From positions 99,243 to 163,242 of the forward strand of contig CANJHS010000001.1 in assembly GCA_947474225.1 (NCBI GenBank): 64,000 nucleotides of DNA, in the 5' to 3' direction. Below are positions 29,664-40,470 of this stretch, piece after piece. The number at the start of each line of letters is the position of its first letter. The first letter of the stretch is position 1. The notes under the pieces were generated by a model. The model searched no databases. It was given only the letters and a program-made list of their open reading frames with translations, and had not been told where the DNA came from. The translations under genes were made by a program, and so were the position numbers. The stretch is from Roseiflexaceae bacterium. Its GTDB lineage: Bacteria; Chloroflexota; Chloroflexia; Chloroflexales; Roseiflexaceae.

Positions 29664-30663
29664 AAAGCCGTGTGCGAACCCGCTCCGGGCGATGACTAAT
29701 GACAGACCGATAGGCTGCATCGACCACTGCAACAGCGCGCAACCCATCCTCTCCGCTTATTGGTGGGGGCGTACCATTGCGCACTGCAGCAATCCAATCT
29801 GCAATCATGGCAGCATCAAAATTGACGCCATGTCCTGCCCAACTATAGCGACGTGTCGACTGTTGAAAGACGTCTACGTGTGGACCAAACACATCCAGAT
29901 TGACGATACCATTGACCGTCGTGACCTCCATGGTCACATCCCCCCAGGTAGGGTAGACCCCCGCAGGGCGCGACCAACTCGGGTCAAGGCTCACAATCAT
30001 CCCATCGTCCAAGGTCAACAGCAGCATTCCGACATCGTCAACGGTGATATCGTGCAGGCGTGTGGCTCCTTCAGCATAGACTTCGAGTACTTCGCGACCC
30101 CACATCCAGCGCACCAAATCAGTGACATGTACGGTATGGTCCATGATTGCGCCACCACCCGACCAGGCAGGGTCGCCGAACCAGCCCCCCGGGTATGTCC
30201 CACGATTCGTCGCCCGCACCATCAATGTCTGCCCTAACGAACCCCTTTGGATTGTCTCGCGGAGTCGGACAACGGCGGGACTATAGCGCACCGGGAAGGC
30301 GGTACCTAATGCAACATCCGCTGATGCGAATGCATCGACCATCGCCTGTGCGTCGGCTACCGTGGTGGCAAGCGGTTTTTCGCACAAGGTTGGAATATGC
30401 GCTGCTGCAGCGTGCAGTGCAATGGGGTGGTGTTGGCTATTTTCGGCGGCAATCATCAACGTATCACACACCGCCAACAGGTCTGTGAGAACGGGGAACC
30501 AGCGCAGTCCGTACTGCGCTGCAAATGCACGACCACGAGCTTCGTCGTGGTCATAGACGCCACTGACCGTCACATCCGTGAGAACTTTACCTGCCGCAGC
30601 GTAACTGTGTGCATGACCGTGGGCAACGCCTGCAATGCCGATTCGAATGATGGATGCGGTCAT
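29662..30663 (-). CDS. Gfo/Idh/MocA family oxidoreductase
   Basis: IIRIGIAGVAHGHAHSYA...LCEKPLATTVADAQ. Confidence 0.9.
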   Translation of the reverse strand: MTASIIRIGIAGVAHGHAHSYAAAGKVLTDVTVSGVYDHDEARGRAFAAQYGLRWFPVLTDLLAVCDTLMIAAENSQHHPIALHAAAAHIPTLCEKPLATTVADAQAMVDAFASADVALGTAFPVRYSPAVVRLRETIQRGSLGQTLMVRATNRGTYPGGWFGDPAWSGGGAIMDHTVHVTDLVRWMWGREVLEVYAEGATRLHDITVDDVGMLLLTLDDGMIVSLDPSWSRPAGVYPTWGDVTMEVTTVNGIVNLDVFGPHVDVFQQSTRRYSWAGHGVNFDAAMIADWIAAVRNGTPPPISGEDGLRAVAVVDAAYRSVISHRPERVRTRL

Positions 30664-31655
30664 CAGAGCCTCCCGTCAATTGGGTAGGTAATTACCGCTC
30701 CGGTGGCGGCGCTTTCGACAACGGCGAGGGTGATACGCAGGCTCTCGAGACTGGCAGCCGGGGTGCTACGCGGTGCAGCGCCACCACGAATCCAACCGTC
30801 AAATGCGCACAATTGTGCATAGTAGGGATCTTCTTGGGCAGTCGGATCGGAAGCGAGCTTGGCGCCACTGTCACGCTGTGCACGCATCGCCAAATCGACA
30901 ATTCCATCATTTCGATGGGCCACAATTCCATCGCTGCCGGCAACTTCGAGCGCTGTAACGAATCCATCAGGGTATGCCCAATTCGCTTCAGCATGGGCAA
31001 TAACGCCATTTACAAAGCGCAGAATTGCCAATACCCCATCACGGCCGGGGATGGCTCGCTCTGTCAACGACCGTGCATAAACTCGTTCGACCGGGCCAAA
31101 ATTCCACAGGAGCCAATCGATGTCATGTATAAGCAAATCAAGTGCCACACCACCGCTTCGGAGCGTGTCTGCATACCAACTTTGTGCCGGAGGGTGCGCC
31201 CCTGCACGCGACGTACGGGCAACCCCGATGTTGCCAATGCTACCCGCGCTGATGGCATCGTGGGCGGTGGCATACTCGGGGAAGTAGCGGACGACCTGCC
31301 CGCAGAGGAGTTTTTTGTGATGTCGTTCTGCTGCTGCGAGCATAGCGCTGCCTTCAGCAACGGTACGTGCCAAAGGTTTTTCTACCAATACATGCAACCC
31401 TGCTTGCAGCGCTGCTATCGTCAGTGTGGCGTGTGTGTCTGTCGGTGTCGCAATAATTACCGCATCGAGGTCTGTGCGTGCGAGCAAATCGGCTGCATCG
31501 TTGAGACACGGTACGCCCGCTTTGTTCGCGAGTGCGTGCATCGTAGGAGTGAATTCGAGTGCAGCGCAGGCGACGATTTGGGCGTCGTTCATTCTGAGCA
31601 CATGGCCAGCATGCAGATGTGCCATGCCTCCACCACCAATAATTCCGTAGCGCAT
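30663..31655 (-). CDS. Gfo/Idh/MocA family oxidoreductase
   Basis: MRYGIIGGGGMAHLHAGHV...[14 protein letters not shown]; start set at internal Met. Confidence 0.92.
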   Translation of the reverse strand: MRYGIIGGGGMAHLHAGHVLRMNDAQIVACAALEFTPTMHALANKAGVPCLNDAADLLARTDLDAVIIATPTDTHATLTIAALQAGLHVLVEKPLARTVAEGSAMLAAAERHHKKLLCGQVVRYFPEYATAHDAISAGSIGNIGVARTSRAGAHPPAQSWYADTLRSGGVALDLLIHDIDWLLWNFGPVERVYARSLTERAIPGRDGVLAILRFVNGVIAHAEANWAYPDGFVTALEVAGSDGIVAHRNDGIVDLAMRAQRDSGAKLASDPTAQEDPYYAQLCAFDGWIRGGAAPRSTPAASLESLRITLAVVESAATGAVITYPIDGRL

Positions 31656-31746
31656 CACGACCTCCTTGTCGGGTAGCAGCCTTATGAGTCCATGCAATTG
31701 TAGCAAAAAGCAGCATGGTATACTGAATTACTCATTACGACGCAGT

Positions 31747-32934
31747 ATGGAGGTATGTGTGCAACAGAATCGGCAGTGGCATCACCGCGGTGTGCTTGCG
31801 ATGGTATTCGCAGTGTTTGTCTTTTTTGGGTTCAGTATTGGTGCCAATGGCGTATTTTGGAAGGACATTATGCCTGCTGCAGGCATGGGTAAAGCACTGT
31901 TTGGCGAACTTTCACTTATTTCTCCGCTCACAGCGGTGTTCATTCTTTTATTTGGCGGCCCGGTCATCGAGCGCATTGGCAAGCGGATTGCGTTATCTCT
32001 CGGACTCGCGATCCTGACACTTGCAACCTTCGTCTTGTCGACAGTCGCCTCACCAGTACACTTTGGTATGGTGAACCTGCTCTACGGGCTGGGCTACGGA
32101 ATTGTTGAAATCACGGTAAACTCGGTCACATTGGACTGGGAACGCGAACGCGGCCGTAGTGTGATGAACTACGTACATGCGGTCTTTTGTGCAGGTGCGG
32201 TTGTCGCGAGTCTCATCGCTGGACAACTCTTGCAAATGCGTGTTGCCTACGCACAGATACTCTGGGGGATTGGCGGTATTGGGGCCGCATTGGCGCTTTT
32301 GAATCTGATGCTCCGCTTCCCTGCAAGCGTGGTCGAAGAAGGCACCAGCGACGCAGGTGCTGCATTCCGTCTGTTGCGTACCAACAGCGTCGTCTTTACG
32401 CTGAGTATGATTGGTTTTTTTGCTGCGTTCGCCGAGGGTATTGCAATTACCTGGTCGGTGCTTCACCTCAGTAATCTCGGTGCGTCAGCCGTTATTGGTG
32501 GATTTGGGTTTGCCTTGTTCAACACGGTGATGTTTGTCGGGCGTATGACAAATGCCTCAATTGTGACACGCTTCGGTGTGGTTCGTTCAATCATGGTTTC
32601 AGCAATCGCAATCGTTGTCGCAGGTGTCTTGATGTCGTTCACCCATAGTTTGTGGATAGCGATTGCAGCATTTGCCATCCTCGGGTTTGGGGCTGCGGGT
32701 CCGATTCCCACTGCCCTCACTGCTGGAGCGAAGCTTGTGCCCGGTCAAAATAGTGCATTCTCAGGCGCACTTATGTCAATTACTTATGTATCGTTCATTG
32801 TCTGTGCCCCACTCATCGGGAATGTCGCAGAATTGACATCCCTGCAAACCGCCCTCATCACCACCATCGTGGTAGGAGTGTGCCTCTTTGGATTCGCACA
32901 GCGCTTACACACTGTCTCGCACAACGCCGTTTAG
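31747..32934 (+). CDS. MFS transporter (start ATG 31747, or GTG 31759 after GGAGG)
   Basis: ~12 TM segments; GGPVIERIGKRIALSLG; RMTNASIVTRFG. Confidence 0.85.
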   Translation: MEVCVQQNRQWHHRGVLAMVFAVFVFFGFSIGANGVFWKDIMPAAGMGKALFGELSLISPLTAVFILLFGGPVIERIGKRIALSLGLAILTLATFVLSTVASPVHFGMVNLLYGLGYGIVEITVNSVTLDWERERGRSVMNYVHAVFCAGAVVASLIAGQLLQMRVAYAQILWGIGGIGAALALLNLMLRFPASVVEEGTSDAGAAFRLLRTNSVVFTLSMIGFFAAFAEGIAITWSVLHLSNLGASAVIGGFGFALFNTVMFVGRMTNASIVTRFGVVRSIMVSAIAIVVAGVLMSFTHSLWIAIAAFAILGFGAAGPIPTALTAGAKLVPGQNSAFSGALMSITYVSFIVCAPLIGNVAELTSLQTALITTIVVGVCLFGFAQRLHTVSHNAV

Positions 32935-34294
32935 TCATGCTTGCCTAAGGCGTTGTGGTATTTCTATAGTCTTTTTTTGGGCACTATTGCTCACCAGTTG
33001 TAGTGGGCGCGTAACTCCAACCGCGTCGCCGCTCCCTGCAACTGCGACATCTGTTGCCTCTACAGCGACCCAGCTTGTCGCACGCCCAACACCCGTGCCG
33101 ACCATTGGGGTAGTCGACAGTGCGCCCAGCCCGACGTATACCCGGTTCACCGGACTGGAGCGACGCCAGCTCTTTCATGCGATATGGAAGGTTGTCCACG
33201 ATAATTATGTGTATCAAGACTACAATGGCGTGGACTGGGCAGCAGCCGAACACAGTTACGATGCACGCATTGCCGCGGCACCATCCACAGAGGCATTCTA
33301 TGACATCGTCCGCGAGGCTATTGACTCTCTCGCAGATGACCATACGCGCTTCGATTCGCCGCAAGATGCTGCTTCGGACGAGGCTGTATATACTGGAACT
33401 GCTGGGTATGCAGGCATCGGAGTGATGCTCCGCGACCTCTCAAACGGGATCTTGATTATTCGCGTTGCACGCAATGGTCCTGCAGCACTTGCCGGGGTCC
33501 ATGTCTATGACAGAATCACTGCAATTGATGGTCGCCCCGTAGCAGATTTCGAAGCTAAAAACGAAGACTATGGAAGCGCCATTCGTGGGCTGATGGGCAC
33601 GACAGTCACCTTATCCGTGACCCGTGGCCGACAGACGCTCGAATTTCCCATTGTGCGCAACGCTATATCGGGTGATGCATTCCCTGAGGCAGTCGCCATG
33701 ACCATACCAGGAACGACCGTACAGTTGCTCAGCATTGATAGCTTCAACCGTGAAAATCTGCGAGCGTTAGTTATCACTGCACTCCAAGACAGTACACCTC
33801 AAGGCAGCTTTCCCACGGGACTCATCATAGACGTGCGCGAAAACGGCGGTGGCTCTGTCGAAGCTATGACGCAAATCATCGGCCTCTTTGCGGATGGTGG
33901 CATTCTGGGAGAAGTGGTCGGCCGCCACGACGCCGAACCAATTACCGTCGAGGCTGGTCACGTACTACCGCTCTATGCTGATATTCCTATTGCGGTGCTC
34001 ATCAGTGAAGGCTCGGTCAGTGCAGCAGAAATGTTTGCCTCTGGAATGCACAGTCTACGCAACGCCACACTCGTTGGCCACACAACTGCTGGCAACACCG
34101 AGAATCTGTATCCGTACGATTTCGAGGATGGCTCGGTTCTCTGGTTGGCAGAGGTGTTGTTCCGGCAGAACGACGGATCCTACGTCGACAACATCGGCGT
34201 CAGCCCGGACATCACTGTTCCCGAAAATCCTGACGCATACGACGCAAGCAACGACCCCGTGATACAGGCAGCACTCCAAAATCTCAATCACTGA
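32888..34294 (+). CDS. S41 family C-terminal-processing-like peptidase, PDZ-containing, predicted lipoprotein (start uncertain)
   Basis: Lipobox ALLLTSCSG; PDZ-like GIGVMLRD...VYDRITAIDGRPV; LIISEGSVSAAEMFASG-type catalytic Ser region (VLISEGSVSAAEMFASGM), GHTTAGNTEN. Confidence 0.88.
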   Translation: MDSHSAYTLSRTTPFSHACLRRCGISIVFFWALLLTSCSGRVTPTASPLPATATSVASTATQLVARPTPVPTIGVVDSAPSPTYTRFTGLERRQLFHAIWKVVHDNYVYQDYNGVDWAAAEHSYDARIAAAPSTEAFYDIVREAIDSLADDHTRFDSPQDAASDEAVYTGTAGYAGIGVMLRDLSNGILIIRVARNGPAALAGVHVYDRITAIDGRPVADFEAKNEDYGSAIRGLMGTTVTLSVTRGRQTLEFPIVRNAISGDAFPEAVAMTIPGTTVQLLSIDSFNRENLRALVITALQDSTPQGSFPTGLIIDVRENGGGSVEAMTQIIGLFADGGILGEVVGRHDAEPITVEAGHVLPLYADIPIAVLISEGSVSAAEMFASGMHSLRNATLVGHTTAGNTENLYPYDFEDGSVLWLAEVLFRQNDGSYVDNIGVSPDITVPENPDAYDASNDPVIQAALQNLNH

Positions 34295-34308
34295 TGTTTA
34301 CCAAAGAA

Positions 34309-34340
34309 AAAACACCCCTGCAATAGTGCAGGGGTGTTTT
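34309..34340. terminator. Bidirectional intrinsic terminator
   Basis: AAAACACCCCTGCA ATAG TGCAGGGGTGTTTT with A-run upstream and T-run downstream. Confidence 0.88.
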
Positions 34341-34355
34341 TGTGTAACCATGTTC

Positions 34356-35804
34356 CTACTGTGGACGGCGCATGTGCCAATCCGTCTGAGACTGATACGC
34401 GTCTGACACGCGCAAGAGTTCTGCTTCGCTAAACGCAGGTCCAATGAGTTGCAAGCCGATGGGCAACCCACTGTCAAAACCACAAGGCACGGATATGCCT
34501 GGGAGACCCGCCAAACTCACCGGGAGGGTACAGACATCCTGGAGGTACATCGCCACTGGATCGTCCGTGTTGTCACCGAATTTGAACGCCACATTCGGCG
34601 ACGTTGGTGCGGCAATGATGTCGACATCGGCAAATGCGGCAGTGAAATCCTGGCGAATCAATGTACGTACCTGTTGCGCACGTTTGTAGTAGGCATCATA
34701 GTACCCTGCAGACAAGGCGTACGTGCCGAGCATGATGCGCCGCCGGACTTCTGGTCCGAACAAATCGCCGCGGGTCGCATCGAGTTGCTCGCGATAACTA
34801 TCGCCAGCGCTACGGTGGCCATATCGAACTCCGTCAAAACGTGCCAAGTTAGAGGATGCCTCTGCGGTAGCGACAATATAGTAAACGGGCAGCGCATACC
34901 CACTGTGCGGGAGTGAGATTTCTTTGATGACGGCACCCATCTGCTTGAGCACGTCAATGGCTGCCCGAACAGCCTGATCCGTTTCTTTTTGGATTCCCTC
35001 AACAAACAACTCACGCGGTATCCCGATGCGCACTCCTTTGAGATTGCCACCGAGCGCGGCCAGATAATCCGGGACCGCCAACGGTGCAGATGTGGCATCG
35101 CGCTCGTCCTGGCCTGCGATTACTTGGAGCATCATCGCGGCGTCACGGGCTGTCCACGTCATTGGCCCGATTTGATCGAGTGACGATGCAAAAGCGACCG
35201 CTCCATAGCGCGACACGCGCCCGTAGGTTGGTTTGAGACCGGTGATACCACAAAGGGCGGCTGGCTGGCGAATCGATCCGCCCGTGTCGGTACCAAGCGT
35301 CCCCGCAGCCATCCCAGCAGCAACAGCAGCGGCAGAGCCGCCAGATGACCCACCCGGAACGCAGTCGTGGTTCCACGGATTGCGCGTCAGCTGATATGCA
35401 CTGTTTTCTGTCGAAGAACCCATCGCGAATTCATCCATATTGAGTTTGCCCAAAATAACGCCGCCCGCAGCCTTCAGACGGGCTACCGCAGTAGCATCGT
35501 AGGGAGGGATGTAGCCCTCGAGCACCTTCGATGCGCATGTCGTGGGCAAGCCCTGGGTGGACAACACGTCTTTGATTCCCAAGGGAATACCGAGCATGGG
35601 GGTACGTTCGCCGGCGGCAATTCGTGCATCGGCTGCAGCGGCTTGGCGCAATGCCCCATCGCTGTCGACGTGCAAATACGCGCCCACCTGACCATCCTGG
35701 CTTTTGATTTGCGTTAGGACTGCTTCGGTCAATACGAGAGAACTTACCTCACCCGAGTCGAGGCGTGTGCGCATGTCTGCAATGGTCAAATGATGGAGGT
35801 TCAT
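34356..35804 (-). CDS. gatA: Asp-tRNA(Asn)/Glu-tRNA(Gln) amidotransferase subunit A
   Basis: Amidase signature [64 protein letters not shown]. Confidence 0.95.
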   Translation of the reverse strand: MNLHHLTIADMRTRLDSGEVSSLVLTEAVLTQIKSQDGQVGAYLHVDSDGALRQAAAADARIAAGERTPMLGIPLGIKDVLSTQGLPTTCASKVLEGYIPPYDATAVARLKAAGGVILGKLNMDEFAMGSSTENSAYQLTRNPWNHDCVPGGSSGGSAAAVAAGMAAGTLGTDTGGSIRQPAALCGITGLKPTYGRVSRYGAVAFASSLDQIGPMTWTARDAAMMLQVIAGQDERDATSAPLAVPDYLAALGGNLKGVRIGIPRELFVEGIQKETDQAVRAAIDVLKQMGAVIKEISLPHSGYALPVYYIVATAEASSNLARFDGVRYGHRSAGDSYREQLDATRGDLFGPEVRRRIMLGTYALSAGYYDAYYKRAQQVRTLIRQDFTAAFADVDIIAAPTSPNVAFKFGDNTDDPVAMYLQDVCTLPVSLAGLPGISVPCGFDSGLPIGLQLIGPAFSEAELLRVSDAYQSQTDWHMRRPQ

Positions 35805-35817
35805 GCAATCATCCCGT

Positions 35818-37245
35818 TCAATAGCCTTTATTGCGGCCAGTAACAATATCGACAAAGGTCTTGATGCAAATCTTGATATCGAAAAGCAGTGACCAATTCT
35901 CTACATAGTATAAATCGTATCTGGTACGGTCTTCGATACTTGTGTCACCACGCAAGCCATTCGCTTGAGCCCAGCCAGTGATGCCAGCCTTTTGTTGATG
36001 GCGTCGCATATAGTATGGGATTTCTTGGCTGAATCGCTCAACCCAGAGCACTTGCTCGGGGCGTGGTCCCACCACCGACATTTCGCCACGGATGACATTG
36101 ATAAAGTTGGGCAATTCGTCCAACGAGGTGCGTCGCAATAACGTCCCCGTCCGCGTCTTGCGCGGATCATCTTTGGTTGTCCACGACGCCAGATTTGGCG
36201 CATCCACACGCATCGTGCGGAACTTAATCGTCGGGAATGGGATACCATCAATTCCCACTCGCGGCTGCACAAAAAACGCTGGCCCTGTTGATTCAAGCTT
36301 GATAAGTATTGCAATCAACATCATCAATGGTGCAGCCACCAACAAAACGAGTGAGGCAAATGCCAAATCAAACAGACGTTTGAGAACCCTGTTAAATGGA
36401 TCAGCCAACGCGCCGTTACGCACATTTAACAACGGGAGTCCGGCGACTTCGTTCTCAGACACAACGTTGTTGGTAATCAATGTAAACGCATCAGGGTAGA
36501 GTTTGACCTCTACATGTGCATCTTCCGCCCGCATGATGATGTCAAATAGCTCATGCGAAGCCCTACCAGAGAGGGCTACGATGACCAAATCAACCTGTTG
36601 TTCTTTGATGATATCGCCGATGTCATCAAAGTTGCCCAAAATAGGCACTGTGGCAATACTTGATTCGGGCACGATATCCGATGCGAAGCCAACGACCCGA
36701 TATCCGAGGCTGTCGTCTCGTGTAATCGATCGGTAGACGAGTTGACCCGGGTCCAATGCACCAATGATGAGCACTCGTCGACTGTCTATCCCCTTGCGAC
36801 GCAGGCGCGACAGAACCGATCGATATGCAACGCGAAACAATACTGTCCAGAACAATACAACTATCCACCCACCTACCATCAGCGATGTATCGACAACCAC
36901 ATCTGGTAATGCAAACTGTGGCGCCAACAAATTTGTCACATATGCAACAAAAACCCCGACTGACGTCGCCGATACCATCTTGAAACTCTCGTCTATGCGC
37001 GAGATTCCTCGTGGGAGGCTATACATTCCAGCCAAAAGATAACTAATAAACGTCGCACCATTGAGCACTGCGACAAACAAGATTCTGCCGGTTTGGGGTG
37101 AGTTGTCGAAGAGGATTTGACCTTCGAACGTCAACGGTCGCACGAACCAATACCAGACGAGCAGTGCAAGATTGGTTGCAACCACATCGGCGCAGACTGC
37201 AGCACCAATAACAAAAATTTTATTACGCCAGAGATGTCGATTCAT
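35818..37245 (-). CDS. Exopolysaccharide biosynthesis polyprenyl glycosylphosphotransferase
   Basis: C-terminal KRLFDLAFASLVLLVAAPLM...PFPTIKFRTMRVDA...TSLDELPNFINVIRGEMSVVGPRPE. Confidence 0.95.
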   Translation of the reverse strand: MNRHLWRNKIFVIGAAVCADVVATNLALLVWYWFVRPLTFEGQILFDNSPQTGRILFVAVLNGATFISYLLAGMYSLPRGISRIDESFKMVSATSVGVFVAYVTNLLAPQFALPDVVVDTSLMVGGWIVVLFWTVLFRVAYRSVLSRLRRKGIDSRRVLIIGALDPGQLVYRSITRDDSLGYRVVGFASDIVPESSIATVPILGNFDDIGDIIKEQQVDLVIVALSGRASHELFDIIMRAEDAHVEVKLYPDAFTLITNNVVSENEVAGLPLLNVRNGALADPFNRVLKRLFDLAFASLVLLVAAPLMMLIAILIKLESTGPAFFVQPRVGIDGIPFPTIKFRTMRVDAPNLASWTTKDDPRKTRTGTLLRRTSLDELPNFINVIRGEMSVVGPRPEQVLWVERFSQEIPYYMRRHQQKAGITGWAQANGLRGDTSIEDRTRYDLYYVENWSLLFDIKICIKTFVDIVTGRNKGY

Positions 37246-38147
37246 AATGCTGAGCCTCGTACTGCACGCTGCGGTCGCAGTCGGTTCCGAACAAGTGCCA
37301 TTTGTTCCGCAGCGCTTATTCCGAGTTCAATACCCCAACGCATTGGTAACGGGGTTGTCGCTGCATAGTACCTACGGAAAAATATACGCATCGCGTCATA
37401 GAAGTAGCGAATTGTCTGTACCGGTTGCTGTCGACTCGCCGCGCGCTTTATGTGGTGAATTACCGCATCTGCCACATAGACGATGCGCCAACCATATTGC
37501 TTGAAGCGAAAACACCAATCGAGGTCTTCTCCATACATGAAGTAACTATCATCTAATCCGCCAACCTCACGCAGGACTGTAGTCGGCATAACCATACACG
37601 CACCCACGATGGCATCCACGTCAATGGTCTGTCGTTCATCCATATAGGTCATGTTATAGCGCCCAAATCGTGGGTTGGTAGGGAACATATGTGAAAATCC
37701 CAGCATGCGCCAGAACGATACTTCTGGCGTGGGGAAAGAGCGCCGACACGCTTTGTCGAGTGTTCCATCCGGCAACAGTAAACGTGGCCCTACCATTCCT
37801 ACATCCGGATGTGCAGCAAGATATTCAATCAGTACATCGAACGCACCCGGATCGACAATCGTATCGGGATTCAGAATACAGGTGTACTCCGGTCGATCAG
37901 CACGCTCCAGGATGCGCGACAGTGCGATGTTATTTGCATACGCAAATCCACCGTTATGCGGACTCGCAATAACATGAACGGAAGGGTATTCGCGTGCAAT
38001 CATTTCCAACGAATTGTCGCTTGAACCATTATCCACAACATACACCTCAAACCCACCGCCACGATATCCATCAGGAATCGACGCGAGGCAGGCGTTGAGC
38101 AGGGCTGCGGTGTTGTAATTCACAATGACAATCGCGAGATTCGGCAT
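37242..38147 (-). CDS. Glycosyltransferase family 2 protein
   Basis: LAIVIVNYNTAALLNACLASI...VYVVDNGSSDNS...LNPDTIVDPGAF...MYGEDLDWCFR. Confidence 0.93.
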   Translation of the reverse strand: MPNLAIVIVNYNTAALLNACLASIPDGYRGGGFEVYVVDNGSSDNSLEMIAREYPSVHVIASPHNGGFAYANNIALSRILERADRPEYTCILNPDTIVDPGAFDVLIEYLAAHPDVGMVGPRLLLPDGTLDKACRRSFPTPEVSFWRMLGFSHMFPTNPRFGRYNMTYMDERQTIDVDAIVGACMVMPTTVLREVGGLDDSYFMYGEDLDWCFRFKQYGWRIVYVADAVIHHIKRAASRQQPVQTIRYFYDAMRIFFRRYYAATTPLPMRWGIELGISAAEQMALVRNRLRPQRAVRGSAL

Positions 38148-38288
38148 AAGTGTGTACTTTCGTCTCCCCAAATACTACCATCTCCACGCCGAACCGTAAA
38201 GGAAGCCCGCACCGCGAACCATTCTCCTCTCAGCATACCGCCGACCGGTATACTATCTGTAGCTTTTACTTGAGATACGGAGAACTCT

Positions 38289-38675
38289 ATGCGTCACAAT
38301 TATTCAACGCAAACACCATGGGAAGAACTCGCAGGGTATTCGCGTGCCGTTCGCATCGGGAATATCATCGCAGTATCGGGCACCACAGCATCGAATGCTG
38401 CAGGCGAGGTCCAACACATAGGCGATGCTGGAGCACAAGCAACCTACATCATCCGCAAAATCGAAGCGTCGTTACAGCAGGCAGGAGCCACACTCAGTGA
38501 TGTCATCCGCACCCGCATTTTCGTTGCGAACATCGCTGATTGGGAGGCGGTCGCACGTGCGCATGGAGCCATCTTTGGCAATATCCGCCCTGCCAACACC
38601 CTCGTCAGCGCAAGCATGGTCGATCCACGCCAATTGGTCGAAATAGAAGCGGATGCAGTTATTAGCAATGAGTAA
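38289..38675 (+). CDS. RidA family protein
   Basis: TPWEELAGYSRAVRIGNIIAVSGTTA...RPANTLVSASMVDPRQLVEIEADAV. Confidence 0.93.
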   Translation: MRHNYSTQTPWEELAGYSRAVRIGNIIAVSGTTASNAAGEVQHIGDAGAQATYIIRKIEASLQQAGATLSDVIRTRIFVANIADWEAVARAHGAIFGNIRPANTLVSASMVDPRQLVEIEADAVISNE

Positions 38676-39324
38676 TCATGACATGGTTGAACTCCCACTA
38701 CGCCACGAAGCCCTGAGTCCACGGAGTCCGAGTGTTGCGCCGCCACTCCTGGTGTTGCTCCATGGCTATGGCAGCAACGAAGAAGATTTGCTGCAACTTG
38801 CACCCTACCTCCCTGAGGAGTGTCAGATTATCTCATTGCGTGCACCACTGATGCTCGCACCGGGTTCGAACTGCTGGTACGAATTAGCGTTCACGCAAGA
38901 GGGCATCGTCGCAGATCACATTCAGGCAATGCACTCGCTCGCCTTTCTGCGCGAAACTTTTCACGCAGCGATTCGTACATACACTTGTGATGAAAAACGG
39001 GTCGCCGTGATTGGTTTTAGCCAAGGGGCTGGCATGGCCGGGATGTTGGCACTGTGCGAGCCAGTGATTCGCTGTTCTGTTTTGCTGAGTGGGCTTAATC
39101 CATTTGCGATGATGTCCCCAAAAGACATCACCGTGTCGCACCCGAATGTACTCGTGGTCCATGGGAGTTACGACGAAGTCGTTCCCATCGCCACTGGGCA
39201 TGCAAGTCGTGATGCCTTCGTGGCACATGGCGCTACAGTCCAGTACGCCGAATACCCTATCGGACACACTATCGATCTGCGGGTCATTGCCGCACTGACG
39301 ACGTTTTTGTCGACACAACTATGA
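38668..39324 (+). CDS. Alpha/beta hydrolase (phospholipase/carboxylesterase family)
   Basis: LLVLLHGYGSNEEDLLQLAPYL; VAVIGFSQGAGMAGMLAL; VVHGSYDEVVPI. Confidence 0.9.
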   Translation: MSNHDMVELPLRHEALSPRSPSVAPPLLVLLHGYGSNEEDLLQLAPYLPEECQIISLRAPLMLAPGSNCWYELAFTQEGIVADHIQAMHSLAFLRETFHAAIRTYTCDEKRVAVIGFSQGAGMAGMLALCEPVIRCSVLLSGLNPFAMMSPKDITVSHPNVLVVHGSYDEVVPIATGHASRDAFVAHGATVQYAEYPIGHTIDLRVIAALTTFLSTQL

Positions 39325-40046
39325 TGAATCAGAACTCTACCCTCTTCCTCGAGGCTTTTGTGGTCATCGAAGCATATGTTGCCTCGATATCGACGCTGGG
39401 CAAAGGGGTCCCGTTTGTGGCGCAGGTTGACAGTTTACGACTGACAGACCAAACCGTGCAAGCCTACGCCGAAGATCTCAAAGCGTTTGCCCGTTTGCGC
39501 AATGTCATTGTTCACGAACGCGGCGGTGGCACGGTTTTGGCCGAACCGAACGACTGGGCAGTTCAGCGTATCAGTCATGTACGAGACATGCTCATACAAC
39601 CACCGACGGTTGCTATTTTCGCCACAAAGAATGTCCTCACTATCCAGAGTGCTGATCATCTCGCTGCTGCTTCGCGACTCATGTACACGCATCACTATTC
39701 TCAGTTGCCTGTTTTTGGCGACCACGGCTATGAAGGCTTGTTAACCATTCGCAATATCACCTATTGGCTCGGTGCGCAGGATTCACAGTTACTCGATTTG
39801 ACACAGATTCGGGTCTCGGAAGTATTGCGTCATACCGAAGTAGCCGACACAGCGTTTTTTGTGACTCCCGATGCCTCGCTCGTGGTTGCACTGAAAGTTT
39901 TTTCTGCACAACATCGGCACGGTAATCCGATTGATGCAGTACTGATTTCGGAATCCGGCACTGCAGAAAGCCCGCTGCTCGGGATTATTGCCTTGGCCGA
40001 TATGCCCGCGATTACGGAACGATTGCGCCTCAGTCAAGAGAGTTAA
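39321..40046 (+). CDS. HEPN-like domain fused to CBS-domain pair
   Basis: N-terminal helical region with LRNVIVHERG (RNxxxH); C-terminal CBS-like repeats (ADHLAAASRLMYTHHYSQLPVF...; DASLVVALKVFSAQHRHGNPIDAVLI). Confidence 0.75.
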   Translation: MMNQNSTLFLEAFVVIEAYVASISTLGKGVPFVAQVDSLRLTDQTVQAYAEDLKAFARLRNVIVHERGGGTVLAEPNDWAVQRISHVRDMLIQPPTVAIFATKNVLTIQSADHLAAASRLMYTHHYSQLPVFGDHGYEGLLTIRNITYWLGAQDSQLLDLTQIRVSEVLRHTEVADTAFFVTPDASLVVALKVFSAQHRHGNPIDAVLISESGTAESPLLGIIALADMPAITERLRLSQES

Positions 40047-40250
40047 TCAATCCGATCACGTGACCTTCGCTCAGACCAATGCGATACCCCCCAAAATAGA
40101 CATACGGATACGCCACTCTGCGAACAGACCGTGACATACGCCATTCTCTCGCTGAGAACACAAAGGCCTTCGTCTCTTTTTGGAGGTCATGAGGACTCAT
40201 GGGTCGCTGTGGTACGATACCCTAAAGAAATGCGTACGTAGCCTAGAGGA

Positions 40251-40448
40251 TTGGTCATGAACCAGGGGATTTTTGAGCCACGCATTGCGCTCTATGTATG
40301 GGTAAGTTGTGCTGCGTTGGCAGCGGCACTTATATCTCGCAAGGGGTATCACATAGCAGCGGCAATTGCTATTGGTGTCCTTTTAGGTCCGCTTTCAATT
40401 ATGATTGCACTCCTTATCCCGATGCGAAAGACTCCCACCGGTGACTAG
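40251..40448 (+). CDS. Small membrane protein, hypothetical
   Basis: 65 aa, ALAAALISRKGYHIAAAIAIGVLLGPLSIMIALLIPM; two hydrophobic segments. Confidence 0.55.
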   Translation: MVMNQGIFEPRIALYVWVSCAALAAALISRKGYHIAAAIAIGVLLGPLSIMIALLIPMRKTPTGD

Positions 40449-40470
40449 ACTGCTGCGAGAGGAACATCCG

